Shown here in pieces: positions 42,798 through 51,900 of a stretch of 64,000 nt of DNA. The notes under the pieces are model-generated. The model was not told the origin of the DNA and ran no database searches. It was given only the letters and a program-made list of their open reading frames with translations. The number at the start of each line of letters is the position of its first letter. Position 1 is the stretch's first letter. This DNA is from Pseudomonadota bacterium (GTDB taxonomy: Bacteria; Pseudomonadota; Alphaproteobacteria; Rhizobiales; Beijerinckiaceae): the NCBI GenBank assembly GCA_023386155.1, contig JAEWKH010000015.1:7293-71292 (forward strand). Direction: 5' to 3'. A program made the position numbers and the translations under genes.

Positions 42798-43889
42798 ATG
42801 ATGAGTAACGCGAGATCGCTGCTGTGCGCAGTTCCGCAGCCTGTTGCGGATGAGCGCAAGTCCGGACGTCGCCGTTTCCTCCACTTGACCTTGACCGCGG
42901 GCCTGCTTCTGGGCCTCCAGGGCCTCGCCGCCGGCCCGGCGGCGGTGGCCACCCTCCCGAGCGCTCTTCTGGCCAGGCCGGTCGCAGCGGCGTCCGCCCA
43001 GCCGGTCGTGACCGGCTCGATCATCACGGCCTCCATGGATTTCACGCCGAAGCTGATGAAGGAGCCGGGCCTCTTCTCGGCCATCCTCGAGGGCGCATTC
43101 ACCTTCAAGAAGCCGCGGGCCGCGAAGCCGGCTCCCCAGGAGGTCCCGACGGACGAGGCCGCGGGCGATCCGGACGAGCTGATCCCGTTCAACGGGCGCA
43201 CCGTTCCGCGCTGGCTGGTGCATTCCATCCTCAAGGCCGCCCACGTGACCGGCGTCGATCCGGTCTACATGATGACCCTTGCCGACGTGGAATCGAGCCT
43301 CTCGCCGGAAGCCAAGGCGCCGACCTCGTCCGCCCAGGGCCTGTTCCAGTTCATCGACAGCACCTGGATCGAGACTGTCTATCATCATGCGGCCGATTAC
43401 GGGTTTAACGCCGTGGCGGAAGCGATCGGCTATGTGAACGGCGACCTGGAGGTGGACTCCAGGCACCGGGACTGGATCATGAGCCTGCGCACGGATCCGT
43501 ATTTTTCGGCTCTCATGGCCGGCGAGCTGATCAAGGACGTGGAGCGCGCCCTTCAGGCCGAAGGGGAGCGGGAGCTGGCCGAGGCCGAGCTCTACCTGGC
43601 CCATTTCCTCGGCGCATCCAGCGCCGTCCGTTTCCTCGAGGTTCTCGACCAGGATCCGAACATGAAGGCCTCCAAGCTCTTCCCGAAGGCCGCCAAGGCC
43701 AATGCGGGGCTGTTCATGGAGGGCAAGGGCCGCAAGCGCCGCCCGGTCAGCGTGGCCGAGCTCTACAACAAGATCGACTCGAAGATCGTCCGCCGCCTCG
43801 ACCGCTACGAGGGGATCGGGCCCTATCTCGCCGAGATCTCCCGGCAATCCGAGCGGACGACGGCCGAGGCCGAGCCGCTCGTGCAGTGA
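42798..43889 (+). CDS. Lytic transglycosylase-like (SLT domain) exported protein
   Basis: 363 residues from ATG 42798 (ATG 42801 also possible). A Tat-like RRRFLHLTLTAGLLLGLQGL signal (about 24-43) is followed by a disordered Pro/Ala linker to about 120. The SLT-like domain has VYMMTLADVESSLSPEAKAP (catalytic Glu about 166) and SAQGLFQFIDSTWIETVYHH, the Gly-Leu-Phe-Gln-Phe core of goose-type lysozyme/Slt enzymes. The rest is helical. It would cleave peptidoglycan in the periplasm. The 170-bp gap leaves co-transcription with the ABC/cNMP pair open. Confidence 0.85.
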   Translation: MMSNARSLLCAVPQPVADERKSGRRRFLHLTLTAGLLLGLQGLAAGPAAVATLPSALLARPVAAASAQPVVTGSIITASMDFTPKLMKEPGLFSAILEGAFTFKKPRAAKPAPQEVPTDEAAGDPDELIPFNGRTVPRWLVHSILKAAHVTGVDPVYMMTLADVESSLSPEAKAPTSSAQGLFQFIDSTWIETVYHHAADYGFNAVAEAIGYVNGDLEVDSRHRDWIMSLRTDPYFSALMAGELIKDVERALQAEGERELAEAELYLAHFLGASSAVRFLEVLDQDPNMKASKLFPKAAKANAGLFMEGKGRKRRPVSVAELYNKIDSKIVRRLDRYEGIGPYLAEISRQSERTTAEAEPLVQ

Positions 43890-43934
43890 CGGGCTCCCCG
43901 CCGAGGCCCGATCGACCGGAAAGGACCCGACCGG

Positions 43935-44600
43935 TCATCCGATCGCGCTGATGGCCGACGATGCCGAGGCCGGCAGCGAGCGGGTATGGACGAAATCGCC
44001 CTTGGCCAGATAGGCCAGCTCCTCCCTGGTGGAGGCGCGCCCGAGGACCGGATTGCGGTGCGGGAAGCGGCCGAAGCGGGCGATGATGTCGAAATTGGCC
44101 CGGGCCTGGCTGAGCGAGAACTGCCAGACCGGCTTGAGATGCTCCGGGGCCTCCTCGAGGGCCTTTTCCGAGATGGCAACGATGCGCCGCATCCGCTCCA
44201 GGTGATCCGGACCCTCCGCGTGGGCGAGGGGAAGGAAGTGGAAGAACTTCTCATAAGGGCTCGTCAGCGCCTCGTAATGCCCGTTCCTGAAGCCTTCCTC
44301 GGCGATCCGCAGGGTTTCCGGATCGGACGAATAGGCTTCCCGCGTGCCTGCGAACAGGCCGCGCGGGAACTGGTCGAGGACGATGATCAGGGACAGCCGC
44401 CCGAGCGGCGTGCCGAGCCAGTGATCGAGACCGCCGGCCCTGGCCGCGCTGACCAGGGGAGCGAACTGGTGCAGCTCCGCATTGGCCCCGCCGCGCATCC
44501 ACCAGGCCATCATCTGCCAGTGGGCCGCGATGCCGGCCTCCGACAGGTCGACCGGAAACCAGAAATCGTAGACCCTGCGCCATTCCGTGCGAGACGACAT
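43935..44600 (-). CDS. DUF924 family protein
   Basis: 221 residues from ATG 44600, which has a strong AAGGAGGAG upstream. The pattern VYDFWFPVDLSEAGIAAHWQ, the GRLSLIIVLDQFPRGLFAG stretch (about 85-103) and the FFHFLPLAHAEGPDHLERM segment are typical of DUF924, an all-helical TPR-like cytoplasmic family found in bacteria and plants. No biochemical function is established. It is convergent with the transglycosylase gene (45 bp between stops) and preceded by repeat elements, so it is a single-gene unit. Confidence 0.88.
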   Translation of the reverse strand: MSSRTEWRRVYDFWFPVDLSEAGIAAHWQMMAWWMRGGANAELHQFAPLVSAARAGGLDHWLGTPLGRLSLIIVLDQFPRGLFAGTREAYSSDPETLRIAEEGFRNGHYEALTSPYEKFFHFLPLAHAEGPDHLERMRRIVAISEKALEEAPEHLKPVWQFSLSQARANFDIIARFGRFPHRNPVLGRASTREELAYLAKGDFVHTRSLPASASSAISAIG

Positions 44601-44680
44601 CGACTCCTCCTTGGAAGGAGCCACGATCCTATCTCGGGTGGAATCCCCGTGCTGTGCTTGGAAACACCTGAGGGTGGCCG

Positions 44681-44844
44681 GAGCATCGGACCCAAAAGTG
44701 GATTCGCACTTTTGGAATCAATCCGATGCTCCGCTCCGAGCGATGCGCTAGAGCTGTTTCCACTGGCATGGAATCAGCTCTCTTCTTTGTTGTGCCGCAT
44801 TTTTTGACGACGAACCGGATCCACTTCGCCGAAAAATGCTCTAG
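44681..44844. repeat. Composite intergenic repeat, copy 2
   Basis: Left unit 44681-44731 (GAGCATCGGACCCAAAAGTG ... CCGATGCTC) matches 17462-17510. Right unit 44749-44844 is the inverted match of 15136-15228. The two units occur side by side here and, in shortened form, at 17399-17515. Confidence 0.8.
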
Positions 44845-44848
44845 GGAA

Positions 44849-45085
44849 TCAGAACGCCTTGAAGGTGATGATCGTGTGCGTGTCGGCGATCTCGGGGATG
44901 ACCTGCACGTTCTCGGCGATGAAATGGCCGATATCGACCCCGTCGTCCACGTGGAACTTGGCGAGGATGTCGTAATTGCCGGCCGTGGAGTAGATCTCGG
45001 ACGCGATCTCCCGGTCGGCAAGAGCGTTCGCGACGGCATAGGTCTTGCCGAGCTTGCATTTGATCTCGACGAAGAAGGTCTGCAT
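44849..45085 (-). CDS. Stand-alone Lrp/AsnC ligand-binding (RAM) domain protein
   Basis: 78 residues from ATG 45085 (MQTFFVEIKCKLGKTYAVAN). The beta-alpha-beta pattern, with SEIYSTAGNYDILAKFHVDD (about 29-48, containing the Gly-x-Tyr-Asp ligand loop) and IADTHTIITFKAF, matches the effector domain of AsnC/Lrp regulators, here without the DNA-binding half. Such small RAM proteins form ring oligomers and bind amino acids in other bacteria; whether this one tunes an Lrp partner is unknown. No Lrp gene is adjacent. The stop is 4 bp from a repeat element. Confidence 0.9.
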   Translation of the reverse strand: MQTFFVEIKCKLGKTYAVANALADREIASEIYSTAGNYDILAKFHVDDGVDIGHFIAENVQVIPEIADTHTIITFKAF

Positions 45086-45223
45086 GGGGGGCTCCGAGAA
45101 ATCGTCTGGAATTCGATCGTCAGGGAGATATGGCACGGGACCGCGCCGGTGAGAACCTCCCGGTTCGATCATCCACGGTGCCGTTCCCGGCCTTCGGCCG
45201 CCGGGAGCGACAGGGAGGCGGGG

Positions 45224-46528
45224 TCAGGACCGCCCGATGCTCACATAGGTGAAGCCGTGGCGTTGCATCTCCTCCGGGCGGTAGACATTGCGCAGGTCCA
45301 CCACCACCGGGGCGGCGAGCGTCGCCTTCAGGCGGGAGAGGTCGAGGGCGCGGAACGTGTCCCACTCGGTCACCAGCACCAGGGCATCGGCGCCGCGGGC
45401 GCAGTCATAGGCGTCCTTGGCGTATTGCACGTCCGTCAGGATGGAGCCGGCCGCCTTCATGCCCTCCGGGTCGTAGGCCCTCACCCGGGCGCCCGCATCC
45501 TGGAGCGCCGTGATCACGTCGATGGAGGGCGCGTCGCGCATGTCGTCCGTGTTCGGCTTGAAGGTCAGGCCGAGCACCGCGATGGTCTTGCCGCGCACGG
45601 AGCCGCCGCAGGCGGCGATCACCTTGCGGCCCATGGCGCGCTTGCGCTGGCTGTTGACCGCCGCCACCGTCTCGACGATGCGGATCGGGGCCTCGTAATC
45701 CTGGGCGGTCTTGATCAGGGCCAGCGTGTCCTTGGGGAAGCAGGAGCCGCCATAGCCCGGGCCGGCATGGAGGAACTTGGAGCCGATGCGGTTGTCGAGG
45801 CCGATGCCGCGGGCCACGTCCTGCACGTTGGCGCCCACCTGCTCGCAGAGGTCGGCGATCTCGTTGATGAAGGTGATCTTGGTGGCCAGGAAGGCGTTCG
45901 CCGCGTATTTCGTCAGTTCCGCCGTGCGCCGGGACATGGTGAGCAGGGGGGACTGGTTGAGGTAGAGCGGGCGGTAGAGCTCGTTCATGACCCCCTTGGC
46001 GCGCTCGTCCTCCGTGCCGACGACGATGCGGTCGGGCCGCTTGAAGTCGGCGATGGCCGCGCCCTCGCGCAGGAACTCGGGGTTAGACACCACGGCGAAA
46101 TCCGCATCGGGCCGGGTCTCGCGGATGATCCGCTCCACCTCGTCGCCGGTGCCCACGGGCACGGTCGACTTGGTGACGACCACGGTATAGCCGTCCATGG
46201 CGGCGGCGATGTCGCGGGCGGCCTGATAGACATAGGACAGGTCGGCATGGCCGTCGCCGCGGCGGGACGGGGTGCCCACCGCGATGAAGACCGCTTCGGC
46301 GTTCCTGACCGCCTGCGACAGATCGGTCGTGAAGGTCAGGCGCTCCTCGCGTACGTTCTTGGCGACGAGATCGTCGAGGCCCGGCTCGAAGATGGGGATC
46401 TCGCCCCGGTTGAGAGCCTCGATCTTGGCCGGATCCTTGTCGACGCAGCAGATTTCGTGCCCGAAATCGGCAAAGCAGGCGCCGGAGACGAGGCCCACAT
46501 AGCCGGCTCCGATCATCGCGACACGCAT
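45224..46528 (-). CDS. ugd: UDP-glucose 6-dehydrogenase
   Basis: 434 residues from ATG 46528 (AGGGAG upstream); longer frames are rejected. NAD-binding MRVAMIGAGYVGLVSGACFA (1-20), GTPSRRGDGHADLSYV, STVPVGTGDEV, NPEFLREGAAIADFKRPDRI, and the catalytic Cys in GPGYGGSCFPKDTLAL (about 254-269) identify the enzyme. It oxidises UDP-glucose twice to UDP-glucuronate, a precursor of acidic exopolysaccharide or lipid glycans, which fits the glycosyltransferases at 33.7-39.3 kb. Divergent from the asparaginase gene. Confidence 0.96.
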   Translation of the reverse strand: MRVAMIGAGYVGLVSGACFADFGHEICCVDKDPAKIEALNRGEIPIFEPGLDDLVAKNVREERLTFTTDLSQAVRNAEAVFIAVGTPSRRGDGHADLSYVYQAARDIAAAMDGYTVVVTKSTVPVGTGDEVERIIRETRPDADFAVVSNPEFLREGAAIADFKRPDRIVVGTEDERAKGVMNELYRPLYLNQSPLLTMSRRTAELTKYAANAFLATKITFINEIADLCEQVGANVQDVARGIGLDNRIGSKFLHAGPGYGGSCFPKDTLALIKTAQDYEAPIRIVETVAAVNSQRKRAMGRKVIAACGGSVRGKTIAVLGLTFKPNTDDMRDAPSIDVITALQDAGARVRAYDPEGMKAAGSILTDVQYAKDAYDCARGADALVLVTEWDTFRALDLSRLKATLAAPVVVDLRNVYRPEEMQRHGFTYVSIGRS

Positions 46529-46697
46529 CGAGAACTCCCTGTTTGTTCGAGCCTTGGGTTTAGAATGGCGAGGGCTTCGCAGCAACCCGTGGCATCCGAC
46601 CATTTGGGGGCACTTTTTCCGGCTTTTGCAACAATCCCCCCTTTGACTTCTGGAGTAAGTCCATCCACAACACCGCCGCTTTTTACACGGGGCATTG

Positions 46698-47711
46698 ATG
46701 AACAATCCTTTTCTCGTCGAGGTCACCCGCGGAAACCTGGTCGAGTCGCGCCACAGGGGCAGCGTCTCGGTGGTCGATTCCGAGGGGGCCACGGTTCTGT
46801 CGATCGGAGATGTCGACCGGCGCGTTTTTCCGCGCTCCGCCGTGAAGGCGCTCCAGGCCATGCCCTTGGTCGAGAGCGGAATCGCGGACAAGTACGGCCT
46901 GACCGACGAAGAGATCGCGCTGGCCTGCGCGTCCCATTCGGGCGAGCCGGAGCATGCGGAGACCGCTAGGGCCATGCTGCTCAAGGCCGGGCAGGATGTC
47001 GGCTGCCTCGAATGCGGCACGCACTGGCCCATGGGCGAGGCCGCCAACCGGGCGCTGGCCGCGACCGGCGGAAGCCCGAGCGCCCTGCACAACAACTGCT
47101 CCGGCAAGCATGCGGGCTTCGTCTGCCTCGCCTGCGGCCAGGGCCAGAGCCCGAAGGGCTACGTGCTGGCGGACCATCCGGTGCAGCGCAGCGTGCGCGA
47201 GGCCCTGGAGGAGATCACCGGCGCCTGCCACACGGTCGAGAAGAGCGGCATCGACGGCTGCTCCATCCCGACCTATGCGATCCCGCTGCCCTCGCTCGCC
47301 TTCGGCTTCGCCCGGTTCGGCACCGGAAGCGGCCTGCCGGGCGACGGGAAGGCCGCGTCCGCCCGGATCCGCAAGGCCGTGGCGCGCCATCCCTTCATGG
47401 TCGCCGGCACCGGCCGCTTCGACACGAAGCTCATGGAGCTCCTCGGCGAGCGCGCCTTCGTGAAGGTGGGCGCCGAGGGCGTCTATTGCGCCAGCCTGCC
47501 CGAGCTGGGTTACGGCATCGCCCTGAAGGTCGAGGACGGCAATGCCCGCGCGGCCGAGGCCATGATGGCCGGCCTCGTCCTCCGGTTCCTCTCCCTGGGC
47601 GCCGAGGAGCGCCGCACCGTCGAGACGCTGGCCGGGCCGGTGCTCAGGAACTGGAACGGGATCGAGGTCGGCCGGATCAGCGTCTCGTCGGAGATCACGG
47701 GCGCGGCCTGA
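46698..47711 (+). CDS. Rhizobial-type (class 3) L-asparaginase
   Basis: 337 residues from ATG 46698; the ribosome binding site is weak. It belongs to the asparaginase_II family of Rhizobium etli type, unrelated to the E. coli enzymes. By recall of the R. etli structure the catalytic pairs are Ser-Lys and a zinc site of two Cys and a Lys. Here these are Ser47-x2-Lys50 (RVFPRSAVK), Cys134-x2-Lys137 (NNCSGKHAGF) and Cys188 (GIDGCSIPT), all present. It hydrolyses asparagine to aspartate and ammonia in the cytoplasm. No amino-acid transporter is adjacent. Confidence 0.93.
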   Translation: MNNPFLVEVTRGNLVESRHRGSVSVVDSEGATVLSIGDVDRRVFPRSAVKALQAMPLVESGIADKYGLTDEEIALACASHSGEPEHAETARAMLLKAGQDVGCLECGTHWPMGEAANRALAATGGSPSALHNNCSGKHAGFVCLACGQGQSPKGYVLADHPVQRSVREALEEITGACHTVEKSGIDGCSIPTYAIPLPSLAFGFARFGTGSGLPGDGKAASARIRKAVARHPFMVAGTGRFDTKLMELLGERAFVKVGAEGVYCASLPELGYGIALKVEDGNARAAEAMMAGLVLRFLSLGAEERRTVETLAGPVLRNWNGIEVGRISVSSEITGAA

Positions 47712-47790
47712 CCGATTTCGTCTCAGCAGCACTCACTTGAGCCTTCATCCTGAGCGTTTGCTAATCGTTCGTCCTGAGACGCAGGCGCTG

Positions 47791-47905
47791 TTTCCCTCCC
47801 CCTTGTGGGGAGGGATTAAGGGTGGGGGTGTGAGCGATAGCCTATCAGGGTCAGGCGCCGACACCCCCACCTCCACCTCCTCCCCACAAGGGGGAGGAGA
47901 GCCTG
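47791..47905. repeat. Large inverted repeat of CCCTCCCCC/GGGGGAGG units
   Basis: Left arm 47791-47831 (with CCCTCCCCCTTGTGGGGAGG) and right arm 47861-47898 are inverted copies around a ~30-bp spacer. The DNA could fold into a very stable hairpin. Same family as 24863-24887 and 55563-55597. Confidence 0.75.
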
Positions 47906-47962
47906 TCGGCGCTTCTTGAGCCAAGCTCTCAGGATGGGGTGAGAGTTTGATGAACCTGCCGT

Positions 47963-48754
47963 TCAAGGACGCGGGTTCATCTGCTGGCGCGCATGGAGGA
48001 GGTCGTCCGGCTTCAGGCCGTGCGCGCCGTGGAACGGCCGGTCGAGGACCCCGACCATGTAGACGACCAGGCCGATGAAGATCATGAGCACGCCGCCGAG
48101 AATGAAGTGCGTCGTCCGCTTCAGGTCGAACAGCCACAGGATGAACACGTTCAGGGCCGCCCCGACGATCACGACGGCCCAGATCACCCTTGGAATGCTG
48201 GTCCCGGCCGCCTGGATGCGCAGGCGGCGCTGTTCGATGAAATGCTCGAAGATCCTCAGGGCCGCCTCATGGATCAGGTCCTCGCCCGCATCGCGGTTGG
48301 GCCTGAAGCCCATGAGCTGGCGGCCCAACTGGTCGACCAGAAGCGTTCCGCGGGTCGAGGCCTGGTTGCTCCGCTGGAACGACCAGCCGGGTCCGGTTTC
48401 CTCGTCGACATACTGGCGCAGCGTCTCCGACAGCGATGTGCGGGCCGGCTCCGGATAGCCGCCGAAGGTGCGGTAGAGTGCGATGATGCTGGACGCCTCG
48501 CGGCCGACCGCATCCTGCGCCTTGCCGTAATTCTCGAACACCGCGATGGAGAGCAGTGCCAGGAGAACGCCGTAATAGAGCGAGAAGGCGTTCAGGAGCA
48601 GCCCGACGATCATGTTCGGATCCCGCTCGGCGCGCAGAAGGCGCCCGACAGCGGGTTGCAGCAGCGCCGAGCCGATCAGGGTGGGCACCAGGAAGAGGAG
48701 GCAGACGATTACGGCGCCCATGACGATGGGCAGTTGATGCAGCCTGTCGATCAC
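47963..48754 (-). CDS. DUF4239 membrane protein (bestrophin-like domain)
   Basis: 263 residues with four hydrophobic segments: two N-terminal (about 11-30 and 46-70) and two C-terminal (about 190-210 and 217-236), separated by a soluble helical region of about 115 residues. IVGLLLNAFSLYYGVLLALL near the second helix and RTFGGYPEPARTSLSETLRQ in the soluble part are typical of the DUF4239 family, which resembles bestrophin channels at the fold level. Function unknown; an inner-membrane channel or sensor is possible. Single gene, followed by the large inverted repeat. Confidence 0.82.
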   Translation of the reverse strand: MIDRLHQLPIVMGAVIVCLLFLVPTLIGSALLQPAVGRLLRAERDPNMIVGLLLNAFSLYYGVLLALLSIAVFENYGKAQDAVGREASSIIALYRTFGGYPEPARTSLSETLRQYVDEETGPGWSFQRSNQASTRGTLLVDQLGRQLMGFRPNRDAGEDLIHEAALRIFEHFIEQRRLRIQAAGTSIPRVIWAVVIVGAALNVFILWLFDLKRTTHFILGGVLMIFIGLVVYMVGVLDRPFHGAHGLKPDDLLHARQQMNPRP

Positions 48755-48858
48755 GACGCGCTCGCTCTCTTCGCGGCTGACGGTGGTTCAGCGCCGATAG
48801 AAACGGATTTTTCGTCAGAGATCAGGTGGAATTCAGGATAGGCCGAAGGGATATCCCG

Positions 48859-49842
48859 TCAGATCCCCAGCAGCTTCACGATCTCGCTCGCTCCGGCGTT
48901 CGGCGACAGGGTGCCGTCGGCGATGGCCTTCTCGATCTCGGGCACGCGCCGGCGCAGGGCCGGGTCGTGATGCAGGCGCTCGTGGAGGCGCTCATGGACG
49001 AGGGCCCACATCCATTTCGTGTCCTGCGCCCGGCGCTTGGCCGCAAGCTCCCCGGTCGCCTCGAGGCGCCTGCGGTGATCCAGGACCTTCGCCCAGAGCT
49101 CGTCGAGTCCCAGGCCGGTCAGGCCCGACACCGTGAGCACGGGCGGTGTCCAGGTCTGCGACGCGGGCGACAGGATGTGAAGGGCTGCCTTGTACTCGGC
49201 GGCGGCGGCCTTCGCCTTCGCGCCCGCATCGTCCGCCTTGTTGACGGCGATCAGGTCGGCGAGTTCCAGGATGCCCTTCTTGATCCCCTGCAACTCGTCG
49301 CCCGCGCCCGGCAGCATGAGGACAAGGAAGAAATCGGTCAGGTCCGCGACCGCGGTCTCCGACTGCCCGACCCCGACGGTCTCGACCAGGATCACGTCGA
49401 AGCCGGCGGCCTCGCAGAGCAGCATGGTCTCCCGCGTCTTGGCCGCGACGCCGCCCAGGGTGCCGGAGGACGGGGAGGGGCGGATGAAGGCGTTGGGATC
49501 GCCCGCCAGCCGCGCCATCCGGGTCTTGTCGCCGAGGATCGCGCCGCCGGTGCGGGTGGAGGAGGGGTCGACCGCGAGCACGGCGACCTTGTGCCCATTC
49601 CCGGTGAGCATGGAGCCCAGGGTGTCGATGGTGGTGGATTTGCCGACGCCGGGAACGCCGGTGATCCCGATGCGCACCGCATGGCCCGTGCGGGGCATCA
49701 GCTCCTGCAGAAGCGCGTGCGCGGCCTCGCGATGATCCGGGCGGCGCGATTCCATGAGCGTGATGGCGCGCGCGAGCGCGGCGCGGTCGCCCTTGGCGAC
49801 CATCTCCGCCGTCACTGCCTTTCGTGGTGAGCCCCCGGTCAT
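48859..49842 (-). CDS. meaB: Methylmalonyl-CoA mutase-associated G-protein MeaB
   Basis: 327 residues. Walker [10 protein letters not shown] (62-70), followed by [20 protein letters not shown], the [10 protein letters not shown] switch and the NKAD base motif, mark the MeaB/ArgK family of SIMIBI GTPases. It chaperones adenosylcobalamin delivery to and protection of methylmalonyl-CoA mutase, whose subunits are encoded at 52292-56980 on the same strand. The two are separated by three unrelated genes, so it is functionally linked but not in one operon. Confidence 0.95.
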   Translation of the reverse strand: MTGGSPRKAVTAEMVAKGDRAALARAITLMESRRPDHREAAHALLQELMPRTGHAVRIGITGVPGVGKSTTIDTLGSMLTGNGHKVAVLAVDPSSTRTGGAILGDKTRMARLAGDPNAFIRPSPSSGTLGGVAAKTRETMLLCEAAGFDVILVETVGVGQSETAVADLTDFFLVLMLPGAGDELQGIKKGILELADLIAVNKADDAGAKAKAAAAEYKAALHILSPASQTWTPPVLTVSGLTGLGLDELWAKVLDHRRRLEATGELAAKRRAQDTKWMWALVHERLHERLHHDPALRRRVPEIEKAIADGTLSPNAGASEIVKLLGI

Positions 49843-49873
49843 GGGAGAGCTTTAACTCATCTGGTGGCGAGTT

Positions 49874-50632
49874 TCACCACGTGATCGGGTCCATGCCGAT
49901 TCGTCCCCAGGCGGGAACCTTGATGGCGGGGCGGCGCACGTCGACGCCCGCCACGAGGCCCATGAAGTCGATCTCGATTCCCTCGACCCAGCCGAGGGCG
50001 ATGCCCGCATAGCCGCCGAGGGAGACCTGGACGCCGGTGCGGCTCGGGGTCAGGCCGACGATGTCGCGCCAGGGCTGCCAGTCCTTGCCCAGGGCCGTCG
50101 GCGGCAGGGCCGCGCCGAGTTCCGGGACGGAGCGCATCACATGGGCCACGAAGGTGTTCGAGTTCGGGCCCGGCCAGGCGTTGTAGGCCCCGAAGCCCTG
50201 GTACGGGTAGCTCGTCACCGCCTTGCGGACCTGCGGGATCAGCCTTTCCGCCGCCTCGCCCTCGATCACGACGACCGGATGCGGCGCGTTGCCGAACCAG
50301 CGCCCGTCCGGCGCCCAGCCGTTGGTGCGCACCGGGCTGCCCCAGCCGACCTTGTCGTAGCGGGTATAGGTGTTGGCGCCGGCCTCCTTCACGACGATCC
50401 AGGTGTGGTGGGCGAAGATGCCGCGCCAGCGGCCGACCCGCGCCGCATAGACCGCCACGATGGCCTGCGGCGCTTCGGACGCGGCCGGCAGGAGCTCCGC
50501 GCTCGACCAGTCGGCGGCGCGCCAGCTCGGCGCGACATCGTCGCGCATGGTCCACCAGAGCGCGTGCGCGCCGAGCGGCAGGACGAAAAGGCCGACAATG
50601 ACAAGGAAAACGCGGGACAGAAAGGCAAGCAT
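49874..50632 (-). CDS. DUF3750 domain protein
   Basis: 252 residues with an N-terminal signal anchor (LSRVFLVIVGLFVLPLGAHA, about 5-24). The remainder contains FAHHTWIVVKEAGANTYTRY (about 73-92), a conserved His, the SYPYQGFGAYNAWPGPNSNT core and FVAHVMRSVPELGAALPPTA. This matches DUF3750, a periplasmic or membrane-attached family whose Asn/His-containing core resembles NlpC/P60-like peptidases by layout, though no function is proven. It is 31 bp upstream of meaB on the same strand and diverges from the lipoprotein gene. Confidence 0.8.
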   Translation of the reverse strand: MLAFLSRVFLVIVGLFVLPLGAHALWWTMRDDVAPSWRAADWSSAELLPAASEAPQAIVAVYAARVGRWRGIFAHHTWIVVKEAGANTYTRYDKVGWGSPVRTNGWAPDGRWFGNAPHPVVVIEGEAAERLIPQVRKAVTSYPYQGFGAYNAWPGPNSNTFVAHVMRSVPELGAALPPTALGKDWQPWRDIVGLTPSRTGVQVSLGGYAGIALGWVEGIEIDFMGLVAGVDVRRPAIKVPAWGRIGMDPITW

Positions 50633-50806
50633 CGTATCACGGTACGTGCGGTCCCATCGGCCATCAAGGCGGCCCGCCGGCGCACCCGTTCACCATTGGG
50701 TTACCACGTTCCTGCTCGAATGCGGCCTCGACGGGCCTCTGCCTTGCGCATGCCACGATCGCGGACAACACAGCACTGCCCCCATCGTCTCCTGAAATCC
50801 GGCCTC

Positions 50807-51778
50807 ATGCTTTTCCCCGTCTCCCGCCTTGCTCTCGCCTGTCTCGCAAGCCTCGCCCTGTCCGGCTGCCTCGGGGATGAATCGGCGCTCACCAGCCCGG
50901 TCTCGTCGCAGGTGGGGCTTGCGCGGGACCCGAAGCTTCTCGTGGCGACCACGCGGCTTCCGGTGGGCGATCCGCCGAGGAAGCCCTGGTTCAGCAGCGA
51001 GCGCTCCGCGGATCTGGTCTTCGCGGAAGCGCGCCTGAAGCCGCCGTCGGATTCGCTCATCGGGACCAGCGGCTGGAGCATCGCAAAGGTCGAGAACGTG
51101 GAGCGCGGCAACGCGGCCCAGGCCTTCGCCCAGGCGGCGTTCGGGCGCAACCTTCTGCTCTACATCCATGGCTATCGCGAGAGCTTCGAGACGGCCGCGA
51201 CATCGACCATCGACCTTTCCGAAGGCATCAAGTTCGGCGGCGTGACGGGCCTGTTCACCTGGCCTTCCGCGGCCTCGACCTTCAGCTACGTGGCCGACCG
51301 CGAGAGCGCCATGTGGTCCCGCGATGCCCTGGAGGACCTCCTCGCCGCCATCGCCAAGACCCCGAGCGGCGGGCGCATCCACATCGTCGCCCACAGCATG
51401 GGAACGCTCCTGACGCTGGAGACCCTGCGGATGCTGCGCGCCTCGGGCGGCGAGAACGCCATGGAGCGCATCGGCGCCGTGGTGCTGGCGGCCCCGGACA
51501 TCGACATCGACCTTTTCGCCCGCGGCCTGGAGCGCCTCGGCCCCGACGCGAAGAAGATCACCGTCATCAGCTCCACCAACGACCGGGCGCTCGCCGTCTC
51601 GAGCCGCCTCGCCGGCGGCATCCTCCGCGCGGGAGCGGCGGACCGCGAGCGGCTGGAGGCCCTCGGCGTGCGCGTGGCCGACGCCTCCGAGTTCGGCGGC
51701 GGCATCATCAACCACGACCTGTTCCTGACGAACAAGGACGTGCAGCAAGTGATCAAGCGGGCGATCGAGCGGTCTTGA
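50807..51778 (+). CDS. Alpha/beta hydrolase lipoprotein (DUF900 family)
   Basis: 323 residues from ATG 50807. The N-terminal LALACLASLALSGC is a lipoprotein signal ending in Cys21, so the protein is probably anchored in the envelope. The DUF900 hydrolase part starts with LLVATTRLPVGDP; the oxyanion region is LLYIHGYRESFETAATSTID and the nucleophile elbow IVAHSMGTLLTLE (Gly-like His-Ser-Met-Gly, Ser about 202), with a later NHDLFL His as third catalytic residue. It would act as an esterase or lipase-like enzyme on an unknown envelope or imported substrate. Confidence 0.85.
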   Translation: MLFPVSRLALACLASLALSGCLGDESALTSPVSSQVGLARDPKLLVATTRLPVGDPPRKPWFSSERSADLVFAEARLKPPSDSLIGTSGWSIAKVENVERGNAAQAFAQAAFGRNLLLYIHGYRESFETAATSTIDLSEGIKFGGVTGLFTWPSAASTFSYVADRESAMWSRDALEDLLAAIAKTPSGGRIHIVAHSMGTLLTLETLRMLRASGGENAMERIGAVVLAAPDIDIDLFARGLERLGPDAKKITVISSTNDRALAVSSRLAGGILRAGAADRERLEALGVRVADASEFGGGIINHDLFLTNKDVQQVIKRAIERS

Positions 51779-51900
51779 GGGGCTGGCTTGCCCTTAATGG
51801 AGAACGGATGGAGTGACACTGAACTCTGTTTGTGCCTTAAATTCTCTCATCAGAAGGGTCCGTCACCCCAGAGGTGCCGCGTGAGCCAAGCGCAAGAGCA

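Noticed and set aside
47712..47962. CRISPR-like repeats of CCCTCCCC units
   Set aside because: Only two inverted arms, no regular direct repeats or spacers and no cas genes. It is a palindromic intergenic element.
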